Positions 48,392 to 60,960 of a DNA stretch of 64,000 nt are shown here, in pieces. The notes beneath the pieces are model-generated. The model did no database searches, was not told the origin of the DNA, and worked only from the letters and a program-made list of their open reading frames with translations. Positions within the stretch are counted from its first letter, which is position 1, and each line of letters begins with the position of its first letter. Both the position numbers and the translations under genes were made by a program. The stretch comes from Epiperipatus broadwayi (taxonomy: Eukaryota > Onychophora > Udeonychophora > Euonychophora > Peripatidae): contig JAQFVV010012434.1 of the NCBI GenBank assembly GCA_028023455.1, forward strand, positions 8,181,355 through 8,245,354, in the 5' to 3' direction.

Positions 48392-50627
48392 ATATTATAA
48401 TGGTCAGGAAGATCTGATAGTTAGAGTTTTACTGTATCTGACGTACAGGGCACCACCAGGCCATTTGAACCTGGAAAAATTATATAGTAGGCAAATACTT
48501 ACTATTAAGATCTAAATTTTATTTTATATTGACCGTTAGCCCTTGCCACAAGCTTAAGGAGATGCAGAGATTTATAATAAGTACTTATTAATTCAAGAAA
48601 GATTTGAGATCAAAAATAAATTTTTAATATTAAAAAAATAAAAATAAGTCACTGCCAATAATAACACACACAAAAAAAAACATTTATTAATGCACATATA
48701 TAAATATTTAAAATTTTAGGATTAAAATTCATCTTGTTTAGATTTTAATATTAATTTTAAATTTAAATTATTTGGAGTAAGTCTGCACAGATGGACATTT
48801 TAATAATATTTTACTTTAGAATGTTCTGTATAGATAGGCTACATAGATTTCTCAGTTAAAAACTTTTCAAAACAATCATTCAATCTCAGACTAAAAGTTT
48901 GTAGCCAACCCAATGCCTCTTTTCAGATATATAGATGGAACCAATGCAATATGAAGATACTAGCATAAAACCAGCTGACAGGAATGTGCATCTGACAGCA
49001 TGATATTATTTGAAAGACATGATCCTTGTCCAATACAGAAATTTGCATCTGTCTGGTGAAGGAATCATGTATATAAAATAATTAAAGAGAAAGGCTATGT
49101 ATGGGGGAGAGCGGACTATCTGCTGACTTATAGTCCCTATCCATAGAACTTTTTAAAAGGATCAATGTCACAGGAAATACATCTGCATACATTACAACAC
49201 AATGACTATGCCTTTGGGTCATGCATTCAGTTGGGCACATTGCCCTGTATGCTAAACATGCTTCACATTACATTTATTTAAACACCCATATATCCCTCTA
49301 CCAGCATCAACTTAACTTAAGACAAATAGCCTGAAATTAAACTCCTTCAAAATGAACATAAATGATTAAAATATAAAGTCATTAATTGAGAATTGCTGAG
49401 GGAAATTTACAATAAAGTAACCCAATGGCCCTCATCATAAGGTGCTGCATTTACAACAATAATTTAAAAAATATATGAATAAATATGTTTGGACACTCAG
49501 CATGAGGTGTCATATTTACCGATATATATATTTTAATCATATGAAAATCAAAAAAATAAATAAATAACTAAACATTAATGAATCTATGCAGCTATCTACA
49601 CCCAACTTAAATTTAATACATTTTAGTTAACAGATAGAAATAAATAACCTAGTTAAATACAAACATAAATAAATAAATAAAAATGGAAATGATTGAAATA
49701 GCAAACTTATATAAAAATAAATATTAATAATTGATTTAGAGTTCTATTCTTGGTCAGATAAGAGTCCATTTATTTATATTACTTTTTTTATGGATTGATT
49801 ACTTATTGAAGATATATTTATTTAAAAGAATGTTCAGTTGGTAAAAGTTTATACTTTACAGATTCTGCAGCTTTAGAGGTCCATCTTTGTGATCACTCAC
49901 ATAGATTGTTTGTCCTTTTTTAAAACGAAACCACTACTTGCCATTCATTTTGGTTCATAACTGTTATAGGGAGGTCTCAGCTGGTTGTCAAGAAATTAAA
50001 TCCATTGCAGACTCTTACATCATGAAGTCTGCAATACAGCTACAGTTCATATGTAGATTCAATGTCAGCTCTAAGACAACAACAATTATGAATTCCTTTA
50101 TTTTGGCTTTTATATTTTTATTAGACTCTTATCAGCATTTTCCCAGATCTATCGAGCAAGATATCACTAATCCTAGAGTCTCTTTTTTGATCCATGCTAT
50201 GGCTTGGTGCTTTCATTGGTCAATCTTTAATTTCTTTCTCTTATCTGACTTTATTATTTAAGTGTTCCAAGGGCCAGTTTGCTTTATATTTAATTAATAA
50301 AATAATTATTTCCATTTTAAGATTAAAACATTATTTTTTTTAAATATTGAATTAAATTAACATTTTTCTTTTCATTGCTTTTAAATGAAAAATATTAATT
50401 TTTACATTTTTACTTTTCTACAAAAAAAAATACTTTCAAATACTTTTTTTTTAAAAAAAAAATAGTTTTAAAGTTTTCCATCTGTGCAACAATATATATG
50501 TTATCGTAACTCTTTTAATTTTGACTTTTAGTTGTTTTTTTTTAAAAACAATTTTATTTGAGATTTTTCCCTTTTATTTTAGTTTTAAAATAATGTAACA
50601 CATATGTATACTGTTACAATATATATA
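48211..50627. other. AT-rich region, no recognised gene
   Basis: It includes a (TA)n tract at 48353-48404, a less AT-rich patch at 48900-49450 and a small hairpin around 50008-50033 (TTGCAGACT/AGTCTGCAA). A 107-codon frame at 49938-50261 has no domain signature. Confidence 0.4.
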
Positions 50628-51675
50628 CACCTGGGTCTCTTTTTATGCGGACTTATTTAACATGATTTTGAAGTTATGCAATTCATGTTTCACTGGAAGT
50701 AGAACTCCGATAATGCGCTATTACTTTAAATAATAAATTTTGTGCACTTACGTTATGTTGAAAGTAATAGCACATTATTGGAATTTGATTTTCATCTTAG
50801 TAATTTCAATATTTTCAATGCTTTATAATAGTAAGATTTTATGCAATAATGAAATTAAAATCATGATTTCCACATTTTATTTATATACACATTAAATTTT
50901 ACAAGATTATAATGTAAATTTGTTCAAACATTGTGCATGTTAATTTTGCATTTTAAATCACATTCTGTTTTTGCTTTTTAAAAAAGAATGTAAGCAATTA
51001 TTAATCATTTAGTGTCCACAAGTTTATTTTTAAAAGGTGAGTAATAGCAGTGGGCACAATTAAATTTGACAATTAAAATCTGATTTTTAATTGTAATTAA
51101 CAATTTAAAAATTACTTATGGCAACTTGAAATTAATGTGATGTGAAATTTGATTTTTAAACGGAATTGAAAATTAAAAAATTAAAGACAAAAATAAGAAT
51201 TTAATTTTTAGTTGTTAGTTTCATAAACAATTAATAAAATCATCATCTGAAAGATTAATTACTAATTACGTTGTCACCAGAAAACCATTGACCAGTTTGC
51301 AAACGAACGTGTTTTTTGGCAAATAGCAATAATTAAAATGTGTATACAAAAATGTAAATTACTGTACTGTAAATTATGCATAAAAATATATTATTTTGAA
51401 TAAAATTAAATATTATAGTTAAAAAAAGTTTGTCTTGTATCAATTTTTTTCAAATTTGAAATTTTTTATTAGTCATATTTTATTTCCTTATTTTATTTTT
51501 ATTTTTGCGCAAATTTTAAAATAATTTCATGTTGGTGCTTTGCTTTTATGCGAATTTTGAAAAATCACAGACTGCATCCCCCCTTTTTCAATGTAAGTTA
51601 CATCTATTTTTGCGCGGTTTCATTTGCGCGTGTTTTCTGAGGAACCTATCTATCGCGTAAAATGAGACCCAGGTG
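50628..51675. mobile_element. Non-autonomous pogo/Tc1-type MITE
   Basis: The ends are inverted: CACCTGGGTCTCTTTTTATG at the left and, on the minus strand from the right, CACCTGGGTCTCATTTTACG, followed by GCG in both. Each end is flanked by TA (50626-50627 and 51676-51677), the target duplication of the Tc1/mariner/pogo superfamily. Subterminal ATGCG, GCGCAAA and TTTGCGC motifs recall pogo ends. The 1048-bp interior has no transposase. Confidence 0.65.
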
Positions 51676-51690
51676 TATATATATATATAT

Positions 51691-51757
51691 ATAACAATAA
51701 AAATAATAAATATATTGGTAATTAATTATTATATTTATTATTTTTATTGTTATTACA
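51691..51757. repeat. AT-rich palindrome
   Basis: ATAACAATAAAAATAATAAA at the left is matched by its complement TTTATTATTTTTATTGTTAT at the right with a short spacer. It lies just outside the MITE end. Confidence 0.7.
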
Positions 51758-51949
51758 ATAGTTTTCAATTAACGGACATTTTATTTATATTATATAGGTG
51801 ATAATTTTCAAATACGTTTATTATATTTTTTGAGTAATCATCACACATGGAGTTTTTTGTTATTCTTTGTTGAAGAATAAAATAAAAATGGTACTATATA
51901 AATTCTCATTACTGTTTCTCTATAAAAAAATTTTTTTTTCATGTGTCAT

Positions 51950-52030
51950 AGCATCGGTTGGGAAATGAACCCGCTGACCCAGGACAACTGCTTGTAAGGC
52001 TGCTGTGCTGATCTCTCGACCACCAATGCT
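51950..52030 (-). tRNA. tRNA-like sequence, probably pseudogene or SINE head
   Basis: On the minus strand an 81-base stretch has matching ends AGCATTG/CGATGCT that pair over seven positions, an A-box-like GGTGGTCGAGAGATCAGC, an anticodon-arm-like CCTTACAAG (a TAC anticodon is possible) and a B-box-like GGGTTCATTTCCC. The anticodon and T stems have mismatches and the variable region is long. An A-rich stretch follows. I judge it a tRNA-derived SINE head or pseudogene. Confidence 0.4.
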
Positions 52031-53212
52031 TGACATAAAATAATTTTAAAGAATTTTTGTTTCGTAGTTAACTTTTTATGGTTGTTTTTTTTTCAACCAA
52101 ATATTTTTTAAATACTTATATGATAACTAATGGCATAAAATTAAACAATAACATAGTTTAATTATATTAAAGGGCATTGGTATAGTATGGAGACATTGAT
52201 TTACTAACAATTCTAGAGATAATTTTAGTAAATAGAAGTGAATAATTATGATTTTCTGATATAGTTTAAAAGCTAAATGCTCTAATAATTTTTTTAATAT
52301 AGTAATTAACCATGCATTTTCTAATAAAAAAAATGCATTATCTTTAATAAAAATATAACTTCTTTTTTCATTTCTTTTTTTATTTTAACCCTTTAAGAGA
52401 TGCTTACGAGAAGCCTCGCAGCAGCGCCACCTGTCCCGTGTCGTAGCCAACGAGTTATTTCGTTTGATTTTTGCATTGATACTATTCAGCTGTTTTTCAC
52501 GAAAAAGTTCGTTTTTCGATTTTAGCACATGCGTACAGTATTCACATATTAGTTTGTAAAGTTTCATGTAGATGGCAGTAATAATAAATAATTTATTCGA
52601 TTTTCCCTGAAAGTCATCGGGCCACCCCACTTTCACTTTGTTCCAGGCAGTCCAGAGAGCAAGAATCATCATTTTTCTTTCCAGAAAAACTATTTTTTAC
52701 ATTCTCATTTCTCATCATTCTTGAAATTGGTAAGTTATAATAATTATTTATGATTTATTTCTATAAAATATTTCTATAAAACTACAATATTTCTATAAAA
52801 ATAAGTTCTTTTACTTTCTATCTATTACAGATACCCAGATCATTTTTACATCTTTTGTATATTATTTGAAATCAAGTATGTATTACTAAATATTTTTATA
52901 TTATATTTCAAAAAATAATAATCATATTTTTCATATTATTATTTATTTCTATAAAATATTTCTATAAAAATAAAATATTTCTATAAATAAAAATACGTTC
53001 TTTGACTTTCGATCTATTTGTAGATACCCGGATCATCTTTTTCTAAATCTATCCAATTTTATTTGATACCCAGATCATCTTTTTCTATACCTATCCTTCT
53101 AATTTTATTTGAAATCAAGTGTGTATTATGCTATTATTATGTTTTTCATATTTGCTTTCGTAGATTTTGAAAATATTCAGCATCATTTTGCCGAATGAAA
53201 ATTTTGAAAAAT

Positions 53213-54640
53213 CACGTGATGTTTACAGCATCATTTTATCAAACTGAAAATTTTCAAAATCATGTGATGTTTTTCTTACTTGTAAATGCCTGATTTCAAT
53301 ATCTATTATATATTTTATTACAAATTACATTTTAGTTTTTAGAATATATATGATTCAAAACTTGATAAACGTATTTCAATAAATAAATAAGCAATTTTTG
53401 ATATATTTTGAGTCACGTGATGTTTACAGCATCATTTTATCAAACTGAAAATTTTCAAAATCACGTGATGTTTTTCTTACTTGTAAATGCCTGATTTCAA
53501 TATCTATTATATATTTTATTACAAATTACATTTTAGTTTTTAGAATATATATGATTCAAAACTTGATAAACGTATTTCAATAAATAAATAAGCAATTTTT
53601 GATATATTTTGAGTCACGTGATATCCTATATATATATGTCTGCATTCATTCACGCCATCATATCCATAGTTTTTTTTTATAAAAAATAATAAATGTTTTT
53701 TTTTTTCATATGGTCTTGATAAATAATTATTAGTATATAGATAAGCGCTATTCAAAACTTTTATTATGTATTTCAATAAATAAATATGCAGCATTCCATT
53801 TTGATATATTTTGAGTCACGTGATATCATCTATATATATGTCTGCATTCATTCATCCTACCATCATATCCATAGTTTTTTTTTATAAAAAATAATAAATG
53901 TTTTTTTTCATATGGTCTTGATAAATAATTATTAGTATATAGATAAGCGCTATTCAAAACTTTTATTATGTATTTCAATAAATAAATATGCAGCATTCCA
54001 TTTTGATATATTTTGAGTCACGTGATATCATCTATATATATGTCTGCATTCATTCATCCTACCATCATATCCATAGTTTTTTTTTATAAAAAATAATAAA
54101 TGTTTTTTTTCATATGATCTTGATAAATAATTATTAGTATATAGATGAGCGCTATTCAAAACTTTTATAATGTATTTCAATAAATAAATATGCAGCATTC
54201 CATTTTGATATATTTTGAGTCACGTGATATCATCTATATATATATGTCTGCATTCATTCATCCTACCATCATATCCATAGTTTTTTTTTATAAAAAATAA
54301 TTTTTTTCATATGATCTTGATAAATAATTATTAGTATATAGATGAGCGCTATTCAAAACTTTTATAATGTATTTCAATAAATAAATATGCAGCATTCCAT
54401 TTTGATATATTTTGAGTCACGTGATATCATCTATATATATGTCTGCATTCATTCATCCTACCATCATATCCATAGTTTTTTTTTTATAAAAAATAATAAA
54501 TGTTTTTTTTCATATGATCTTGATAAATAATTATTAGTATATAGATGAGCGCTATTCAAAACTTTTATAATGTATTTCAATAAATAAATATGCAGCATTC
54601 CTTTTTGATATATTTTGAGTCACGTGATATATATATATAT
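53213..54640 (+). repeat. 200-bp satellite array with TCACGTGA boxes
   Basis: About seven units of 198-203 bases lie between the left piggyBac end and the transposase. The first two (53213-53412 and 53413-53612) are almost identical to each other; the later five form a second subtype. Nearly every unit starts with the palindrome TCACGTGA, at about 53212, 53413, 53613, 53815, 54017, 54218, 54416 and 54619, with extra copies inside the early units. Upstream, 52750-53130 holds a degenerate tandem pair rich in TATTTCTATAAAA. Confidence 0.85.
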
Positions 54641-54813
54641 ATCTGCATTCATTTTTCCCGCCTCATTTTTTTTTTTTTTTTTTGATAAAAAGTATTTTAG
54701 GCCTTATAAATATATGTGTTTTTCTCATATGATCTTGCTAAATAATTATTAGCATGTAGATATATGTATTACATAAAATATAATTTGAAATTTTTGCTTT
54801 TATATATATAGTT

Positions 54814-56553
54814 ATGGCATCCTTCTTCAAAGCTATTGCTGGTGGGTCCCGTCGCCATTCTTCTTCTGATGAGTCAGATCATGACTATGTGCCACTGCTT
54901 GAGGCCAGTGAAGATGAAGGCTCAAGTGACTCAAGTTATGATGAAGAATTATCTGATACCACTAGCAACAGCAGTGATGATTCTGATGATGACATGGGAG
55001 GGTCAGGTTCTTGGGTACCAGTGAATCTGAGTAAAATTCCTCCACCACCCCCAAGGTTTCCCTTTACTGCCTCTCCAGGCATGACTAAGGCAATGGCACC
55101 AGATGCTACAGCATTACAATTCTTTGAATTGTTCTTTGATGAAAAAATGCTGGAAATTGTCGTAAGGGAAACTAACCTTTATGCTGCTCAATATATTCGA
55201 AAGACTATATTGAAGATACTGTCCAGAGCAAGAAAATGGACACCAACCTCAGTGAAAGAGATGAGGTTGTTTTTTGCAGTGATGATGCTTCAGGGCCTTG
55301 TCAAACTGCCGCATCAGGAATGGTCATGGTCTAAAAGATGGATCTTTTATGTACCCGCATTTTCTGGGGTGATGACAGGTGCCAGATTTTCATTGCTAAT
55401 GAAATTTTTGCATTTCTCTGACAATGAATCCGTTGACCTAAATACTCATCCTAATCCAAAGCTCTGTAAGTTCTATGAAGTAATGGAGCATTTGAGAGGA
55501 CACTTTAGTTCATTATATATTCCAGACCAAAATGTTAGTGTAGATGAAAGCTTGATGCTCTACAAAGGCCGGTTATCATGGAAAATGTATAACATCAAAA
55601 AGAGGGCCTGTTTTGGTCTGAAATTTTTCGTGATATGCGAATCGAAAACTGGGTATATTTGTGACTTTCTCTTATATACTGGGAAAGGAACAGCATACAA
55701 TGAAAAGTATGCAGCACTTCCAGTGACGACTAAAAGTGTCCTTCATCTTATGGATAGATATTTGGGTCAAGGTTACTGTGTGACAGTTGACAATTGGTAT
55801 ATGTCAATGGAATTAGTAGATAAACTTCTAAATGAGAAGACTGATATCTACGGCACCGTCAATATCAGAAGAAAGGGTCTGCCAGCTGAAATGACAAAAA
55901 GTAAGCTGAGAAAAGGTGACATCCAAGCTTTTCGGCTTGGAAAGGTTATGGCCTTGAAATGGCAAGACAAAAAACCAGTCTACCTTTTGAGTACCATTCA
56001 TGATGCGTCCACACAAATTATAAAAAAAAAATTTGGGGAAGACGTGGTGAAGCCCACTGTAGTGTGTGATTACAACAACACTATGGGTGGAGTTGATCGT
56101 TGCGATCAAGAACTGTCCTTTTATCAAACCACCAGGACTCGGCAAAAAAAGTACTACAAAAAAATATTCAGACACTTCATTGACCAAGCCCTTTTGAATG
56201 CATGTATTTTGTATAATCAATGTAAACCTACTGCAATTGATCTTTTAGAATTCAAAGCGCGGGTCATTGAAGAGTCATTTGAATTGTACACCGATCCTGG
56301 TTTCAAAAATTCACGTGGTAGACCTAGTTTTGACCCTCCACCTATTAGGCTAACAGCTCGCCACTTTCCAGTTATCCTCCCACCTAATCCCATCAAAAAG
56401 GCTCCTACCAGAACATGCAAGGTTTGCTGTACCAAGACAGACAGCAATGGAAAACGTATCCGCAGGGAATCCAGATACTGGTGTGCGGACTGCAAAATTG
56501 GATTGTGTGTGGATCCTTGCTTTAAAATTTTCCACACACAGAAGAATTATTGA
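54814..56553 (+). CDS. piggyBac (PGBD-type) transposase
   Basis: 579 residues, uninterrupted. Residues 16-65 are a Ser/Asp-rich acidic tail. The DDE_Tnp_1_7 domain spans about 95-470: VSVDESLMLYKGR with Asp244, YCVTVDNWYMS with Asp326 and NNTMGGVDRCDQ with Asp428 (and Asp431). Spacings of 82 and 102 match the known piggyBac catalytic triad (78 and 101 in the insect enzyme). The C-terminus has a cysteine-rich zinc-binding end: Cys535, Cys538/539, Cys557, Cys560, Cys565, Cys569 and His573, used in the family to bind transposon ends. It would act in the nucleus by cutting and pasting at TTAA. The ATG follows a TA-rich stretch and lies in a good reading context. It is full length for the family and all key residues are present, so activity is plausible. 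Confidence 0.95.
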   Translation: MASFFKAIAGGSRRHSSSDESDHDYVPLLEASEDEGSSDSSYDEELSDTTSNSSDDSDDDMGGSGSWVPVNLSKIPPPPPRFPFTASPGMTKAMAPDATALQFFELFFDEKMLEIVVRETNLYAAQYIRKTILKILSRARKWTPTSVKEMRLFFAVMMLQGLVKLPHQEWSWSKRWIFYVPAFSGVMTGARFSLLMKFLHFSDNESVDLNTHPNPKLCKFYEVMEHLRGHFSSLYIPDQNVSVDESLMLYKGRLSWKMYNIKKRACFGLKFFVICESKTGYICDFLLYTGKGTAYNEKYAALPVTTKSVLHLMDRYLGQGYCVTVDNWYMSMELVDKLLNEKTDIYGTVNIRRKGLPAEMTKSKLRKGDIQAFRLGKVMALKWQDKKPVYLLSTIHDASTQIIKKKFGEDVVKPTVVCDYNNTMGGVDRCDQELSFYQTTRTRQKKYYKKIFRHFIDQALLNACILYNQCKPTAIDLLEFKARVIEESFELYTDPGFKNSRGRPSFDPPPIRLTARHFPVILPPNPIKKAPTRTCKVCCTKTDSNGKRIRRESRYWCADCKIGLCVDPCFKIFHTQKNY

Positions 56554-56662
56554 TGGTATTGATTGTTGCCATTTGTGAATTTTGTATATATATATAAATT
56601 TGTTCTAACTGCTTGATCATTTGTTTCAGGGTTAGGTAGGTGGACAGGAGAACACCCTGGAA

Positions 56663-56668
56663 AATAAA
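56663..56668 (+). terminator. Polyadenylation signal of the transposase gene
   Basis: AATAAA about 110 bases after the transposase stop codon, in a stretch reading GGAAAATAAAAGC. Confidence 0.45.
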
Positions 56669-56769
56669 AGCATTACATTTTGTATAGAGGTATGTATAGC
56701 TTACATTTAGTAAATTTATAGATATATATTTTGATAGTTGTAACTCTGTCTATTTTTTATTTTAGCTGT

Positions 56770-56862
56770 GTTAGCCTTGAAGACAACCACTCCAGTGGGC
56801 ATGAACTAACAAGACAACCACTACAGTGGGCATGAACTAACAAGACAACCACTCCAGTGGGC
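56770..56862 (+). repeat. 31-bp tandem repeats, three copies
   Basis: AGACAACCACTCCAGTGGGC followed by ATGAACTAACA occurs twice, with a third partial copy. CCACTCCAGTGG within each unit is nearly palindromic. It lies in the 3' part of the piggyBac element. Confidence 0.85.
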
Positions 56863-57223
56863 AATTATTTGTATAATTTTTATTCTTTGTTTGTTATCAG
56901 GTAGTATATAGTTGTAGCTCTTCATGTAAAATTTGTAAAAAACAATTGATTTTATAACTATTACAATTGGACATTTCCAAGTTTGAACCCTTACAATGTT
57001 TCTAATGCATTTTGTAAAATTAATCACTTCTATAACTATTTTCATAACAATTTTGAATATGGACATTGTAAGTTTTATAGAAACAATTGTTTTATATCTA
57101 TTACAATCTTTTGTTTTATATCTATGGACATGAACTGTGCCAAGTTAGAACCCTATACATATAAGCAACATTGTATTATATATATTGTATTGTAAAATTT
57201 TTAAAAACTATTTTTATATGTAG

Positions 57224-57831
57224 TCTAATGAAAAATGTTTAATTTGAACAGGTACAAGTTCAAAATCATAAGTTTTTATAGGTCCAAGTTCAAACCCTAT
57301 TGTTTTTTATAAAGTTTTTCTAATAATTATTACTTCTATAATACTATTTACAATTTAGAGTTTCTAAATTTCAGCTAATGAAAAATGTTTGATTTGAACA
57401 GGTCCAAGTTCAAAATCATAAGTTTTTATAGGTCCAAGTTCAAACCCCTATTGCTTTTTATAAAGTTTTTCCAAGATTTATTACTTCTATAACTACTATT
57501 TACAATTTAGAGTTTCTAAATTTCAGCTAATGAAAAATGTTTGATTTGAACAGGTCCAAGTTCAAAATCATAAGTTTTTATAGGTCCAAGTTCAAACCCC
57601 TATTGCTTTTTATAAAGTTTTTCTAATATTTATTACTTCTATAACTACTATTTACAATTTAGAGTTTCTAAATTTCAGCTAATGAAAAATGTTTGATTTG
57701 AACAGGTCCAAGTTCAAAACCATAAGTTTTTATAGGTCCAAGTTCAAACCCCTATTGCTTTTTATAAAGTTTTTCTAATATTTATTACTTCTATAACTAC
57801 TATTTACAATTTAGAGTTTCTAAATTTCAGA
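57224..57831 (+). repeat. 152-bp satellite array, four copies
   Basis: Units start near 57224, 57375, 57527 and 57679 with CTAATGAAAAATGTTT, contain AGGTCCAAGTTCAAA twice and end with GAGTTTCTAAATTTCAG. The copies are nearly identical. They sit between the transposase and the right end of the element, the counterpart of the left 200-bp array. Confidence 0.9.
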
Positions 57832-58060
57832 AAAAATGTTTTTTACAAATAAAACAGTACTTTTTTATAAGTATTCCTGACAAAAAGGGCACTTGTGAGC
57901 ATAATTCTAGTGACCTTCTAGTGACCTATATATAAGTCAAAAAAAAAAATCAACCACATATTTTTATTTCTTCATAAATGTATTATAAAAATATAAAATA
58001 AAAAAAATGAACAATTTTGGTTATTTTTCTGAAAAAATAAATAAGCAGTCAAAAGGTTAA

Positions 58061-60589
58061 TAATAAAAAATTACCTGTTTAAAATAAGGAAAGCAAACCT
58101 TGTAAAGCTGTATTAAAAATGGTAATTTTTGTTTATTTATTGAAGTAATGGTAAAGTAAATAAGCATGGCTTTCCTAAGAATGTAGCAATTTATTCACCA
58201 ATGGTGAAAGCCACATCACATTCCATTTGTTCTTCCTTTATTATGTATCAATCAAGTTCAATCCAGAATATTTATTCGCCAACAAATAATAACCCAATAT
58301 TTTCTTACCAAGAAAAGAAAAGTATATGGCTTTATTGATCAAGAATTCATAAGATGTTCGAACGCCAGACATGCAGTGCTAGAATTGAACTGGGGACTTT
58401 TACCTGTGGAGGACTTATCAAAAATATTATTGAATGGTTAAATAGATTAGTTTAATCCAGCTATTCAACAAATATATTAAACCTATTTATGAATCGGTAT
58501 AAAATTCAACATTCTTTCAGTCTGAACATAATTTACAGATTATAAAAAGATGTGCATTCATTATTCCATAAGATTTAATAAAAATAATAATAATTAGACG
58601 GCTAGCTATATGTCTATTACATTCTAAATATAAATACAAAACAAATTTATTGATTTTAATAAATAGTTTGTCATTAGGCATTATTATCAAATAATCTTTT
58701 TATCACATTAATAATAGTTTACTTACTATCATTCTTACATTAAAAAATAAGAGAATTATAGTATTTATTGTTTTTAAAAAATATTTCTAATAAAATAATT
58801 TAAATATAATTTGCTCCAATAGTTATATTTTGTTAAAAAAATATAGGCTATTATTTTATTGAATAGTATTTATCACTTTGAAAGGTTCAGTAAATAAATA
58901 ATAAATTAAATATATTTTAAATAAATAAAATAATATGAAATAAATATAATTACCTTTTATAAAATTCTATATATTGTTCGGTTCACATTTTGTTAAAATT
59001 ATTGTTTTAATTAGTAAATTGTCTACCTTATCATTGAATAGAGAAATCTCTTTCTTATTTTTTTGACATATGGAAACAGTTCTCACATCAAAAGAAAATA
59101 ATATTAGGCTTTTAATTTGCAATTAATTCAAATCGTTATTACGTGATTAATGACAAATTTATTACTTTATAATATTGATTCTTGTTTTAAAATTATTTAT
59201 GGCCGCAAGTTAAGTATTTCTCAAGCAATCTCTAAATAGAAACATTCTATCTTTATGACATTTTGATCAGATAATTTTTTAAAAAAAATATTATTAAAGT
59301 TAAGACATGTTTTTTTTTTTTAATTTTCATCTTTATTTTAAATAATTAACGCTTAAAGCTTCTCTAGAGCATTTTCCTTTGACTAAATCTGCTGACGACT
59401 TTCGACGTTATTTGCATTGTTTTAAATTTTAGATATAATATAATCTATGAAAAAATAAAATATACTTTGTTTTTTCAAAGAATCTTAACTTAATTAGGAA
59501 AACAATAGATAATAAATAACTCTATAAAATAATACAATATGTTAAATTGAAAAAAGAGTTTAAAAAGTTCTTGTCATTTAATAAATATTTGCAAACGTAA
59601 TTGAACAGGACAAAATCTTCTCAAGTGAATCAATGAAGAAAAAGCACAATATTCGCAAAATTAGATCGTTTCGGCCCCAATTTTTGTAGTGTTTTGCTCT
59701 CTAGTTAAAAGTATTAAATATATTGTTAGTTAGCAATTATTGAATGGCTATTTATATTAGTTAAGATTAGTTGCTTAAAAAATTTTCACTCAGATTTAAT
59801 CCTCTATTATGTTATGGAAAACATAATTGCTATTTCTTTTCGACATCTGGCCTATAATCAATCTAGCAAATCACCCAATCAATAAATAGGTTTTCAGCAC
59901 AGAACAAAATAAAATGTATAAAAAGTCTCAACGATCAGCAATTGTCTAACTTGCTAACTAATTAATTACCCCAAGAAAACTATTGTACTTAAAATAATTA
60001 TTTTGATAATCAGATAGTAAACTTATAATGATATTTTTCAAGTTATATTATATGAAAACAAGTAGAAATGATTATAATTCACGTATAGAGAAATGTACCA
60101 ACCATGGTGTTAATAAGGACAGCATCATCTAAAATTAGTCTCTGTCTCATAGCTGGATCATATTTTAATAGTTTTTGTTTACATTTTATAAAAAAAAAAA
60201 AGTTGGTTCATTTTCACATTCAGGATACAGTTCGCTTTTGTATTTGAAAAGACAGACAGCTATTTTAAAAAAAGAGTGGAACTTATAAGCTTAACATCTC
60301 AGAAATTTCATTGTTAATTAATTTTCTTTAAATCAACTAAATGAAAACATTTATAAGAAAGAGGCTCAGTATCAATGGCTAATTGAAAATTCAAATATAA
60401 AATGTCAATCACCCTATTAAAACGCTATATTTTTCCAGTAGCCATACTTTGTAAATAAATATAAAGTATGAATTGCAAACAATATTTTTTGACAGTCCTG
60501 TTTGAAATTCAGACTTTATATTTAGTTAGAATGTGACGTTGCATTGCGGGGGGGGGGGCATAACTTTTGAGAGGATGATTGACATTTTA
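58061..60589. other. AT-rich region, no recognised gene
   Basis: No coding domain is visible. Around 58350-58410 AGAATTGAACTGGGGACTTT recalls a tRNA-derived repeat on the minus strand, and at 59665-59700 GATCGTTTCGGCCCCAA recalls a PLE terminus; both are too short to call. A G-run lies at 60548-60557. Confidence 0.4.
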
Positions 60590-60960
60590 CATATATAAAG
60601 GATATACAAGAATCTCGGCCTTAGGGTGGCCTTCGAGCATTCCATCATCAGATTTTCAATCGGATGGATGGTTGAAGAGTTGGAGTGGGTAGTAGATTGG
60701 AGCCAGTCCATTAAAGTATGAAGATTGTCTATCTTAATATATATCTGAGCACTTATAGTATATATGTGTGGGAGATGATAATCTGGACCAACTGATGATT
60801 GCTGGTTTAGCATGAAATACGTATATTGGTGATTATTTATCTTTTCAGCATATATGTGCTTGAGTGTATCAGTGTTATTAGATAAAGCGGAGAGTGGTGG
60901 GTCATGTGAAAGTCTGTTTTCATATACCTATATTATATATAAAAGATAATTAATTACATA
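60590..60960 (+). repeat. PLE terminal repeat, copy 1
   Basis: It shares long blocks with 62690-62945: GAGCATTCCATCATCAGATT/GAACATTCCATCATCAGATT, CCATTAAAGTAT, CAACTGATGATTGCTGGTTT and GTATATTGGTGATTATTTAT. I read it as the terminal repeat of the PLE whose RT relic lies at 61400-62330. Confidence 0.6.

Larger units (their letters stand above)
52385..58060 (+). mobile_element. Complete piggyBac element with TTAA target duplications
   Basis: TTAA at 52385-52388 and 58057-58060 bound a 5668-bp element. The left end begins CCCTTTAAGAGATGC and the right end, read inward on the minus strand, CCTTTTGACTGC; the shared CCYTTT start fits piggyBac ends. It encodes one intact transposase and carries satellite arrays on both sides. 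This is the best candidate in the window for a recently active element. Confidence 0.85.

Noticed and set aside
49938-50261. 107-codon frame that might be a secreted or membrane protein
   Set aside because: No family motif, no splice or conservation evidence, and small inverted repeats in it suggest repeat DNA.
52385-52672. 95-codon minus-strand frame at the left piggyBac end
   Set aside because: It starts in the element and ends at the terminal sequence; no domain, and such frames are expected by chance in a less AT-rich patch.
55828-56537. Minus-strand frames of 130 and 106 codons
   Set aside because: Antisense to the intact piggyBac transposase.
59640-59710. PLE terminus at GATCGTTTCGGCCCCAATTT
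   Set aside because: Only a dozen bases resemble the GAAACG-type end; there is no partner repeat or coding remnant nearby.
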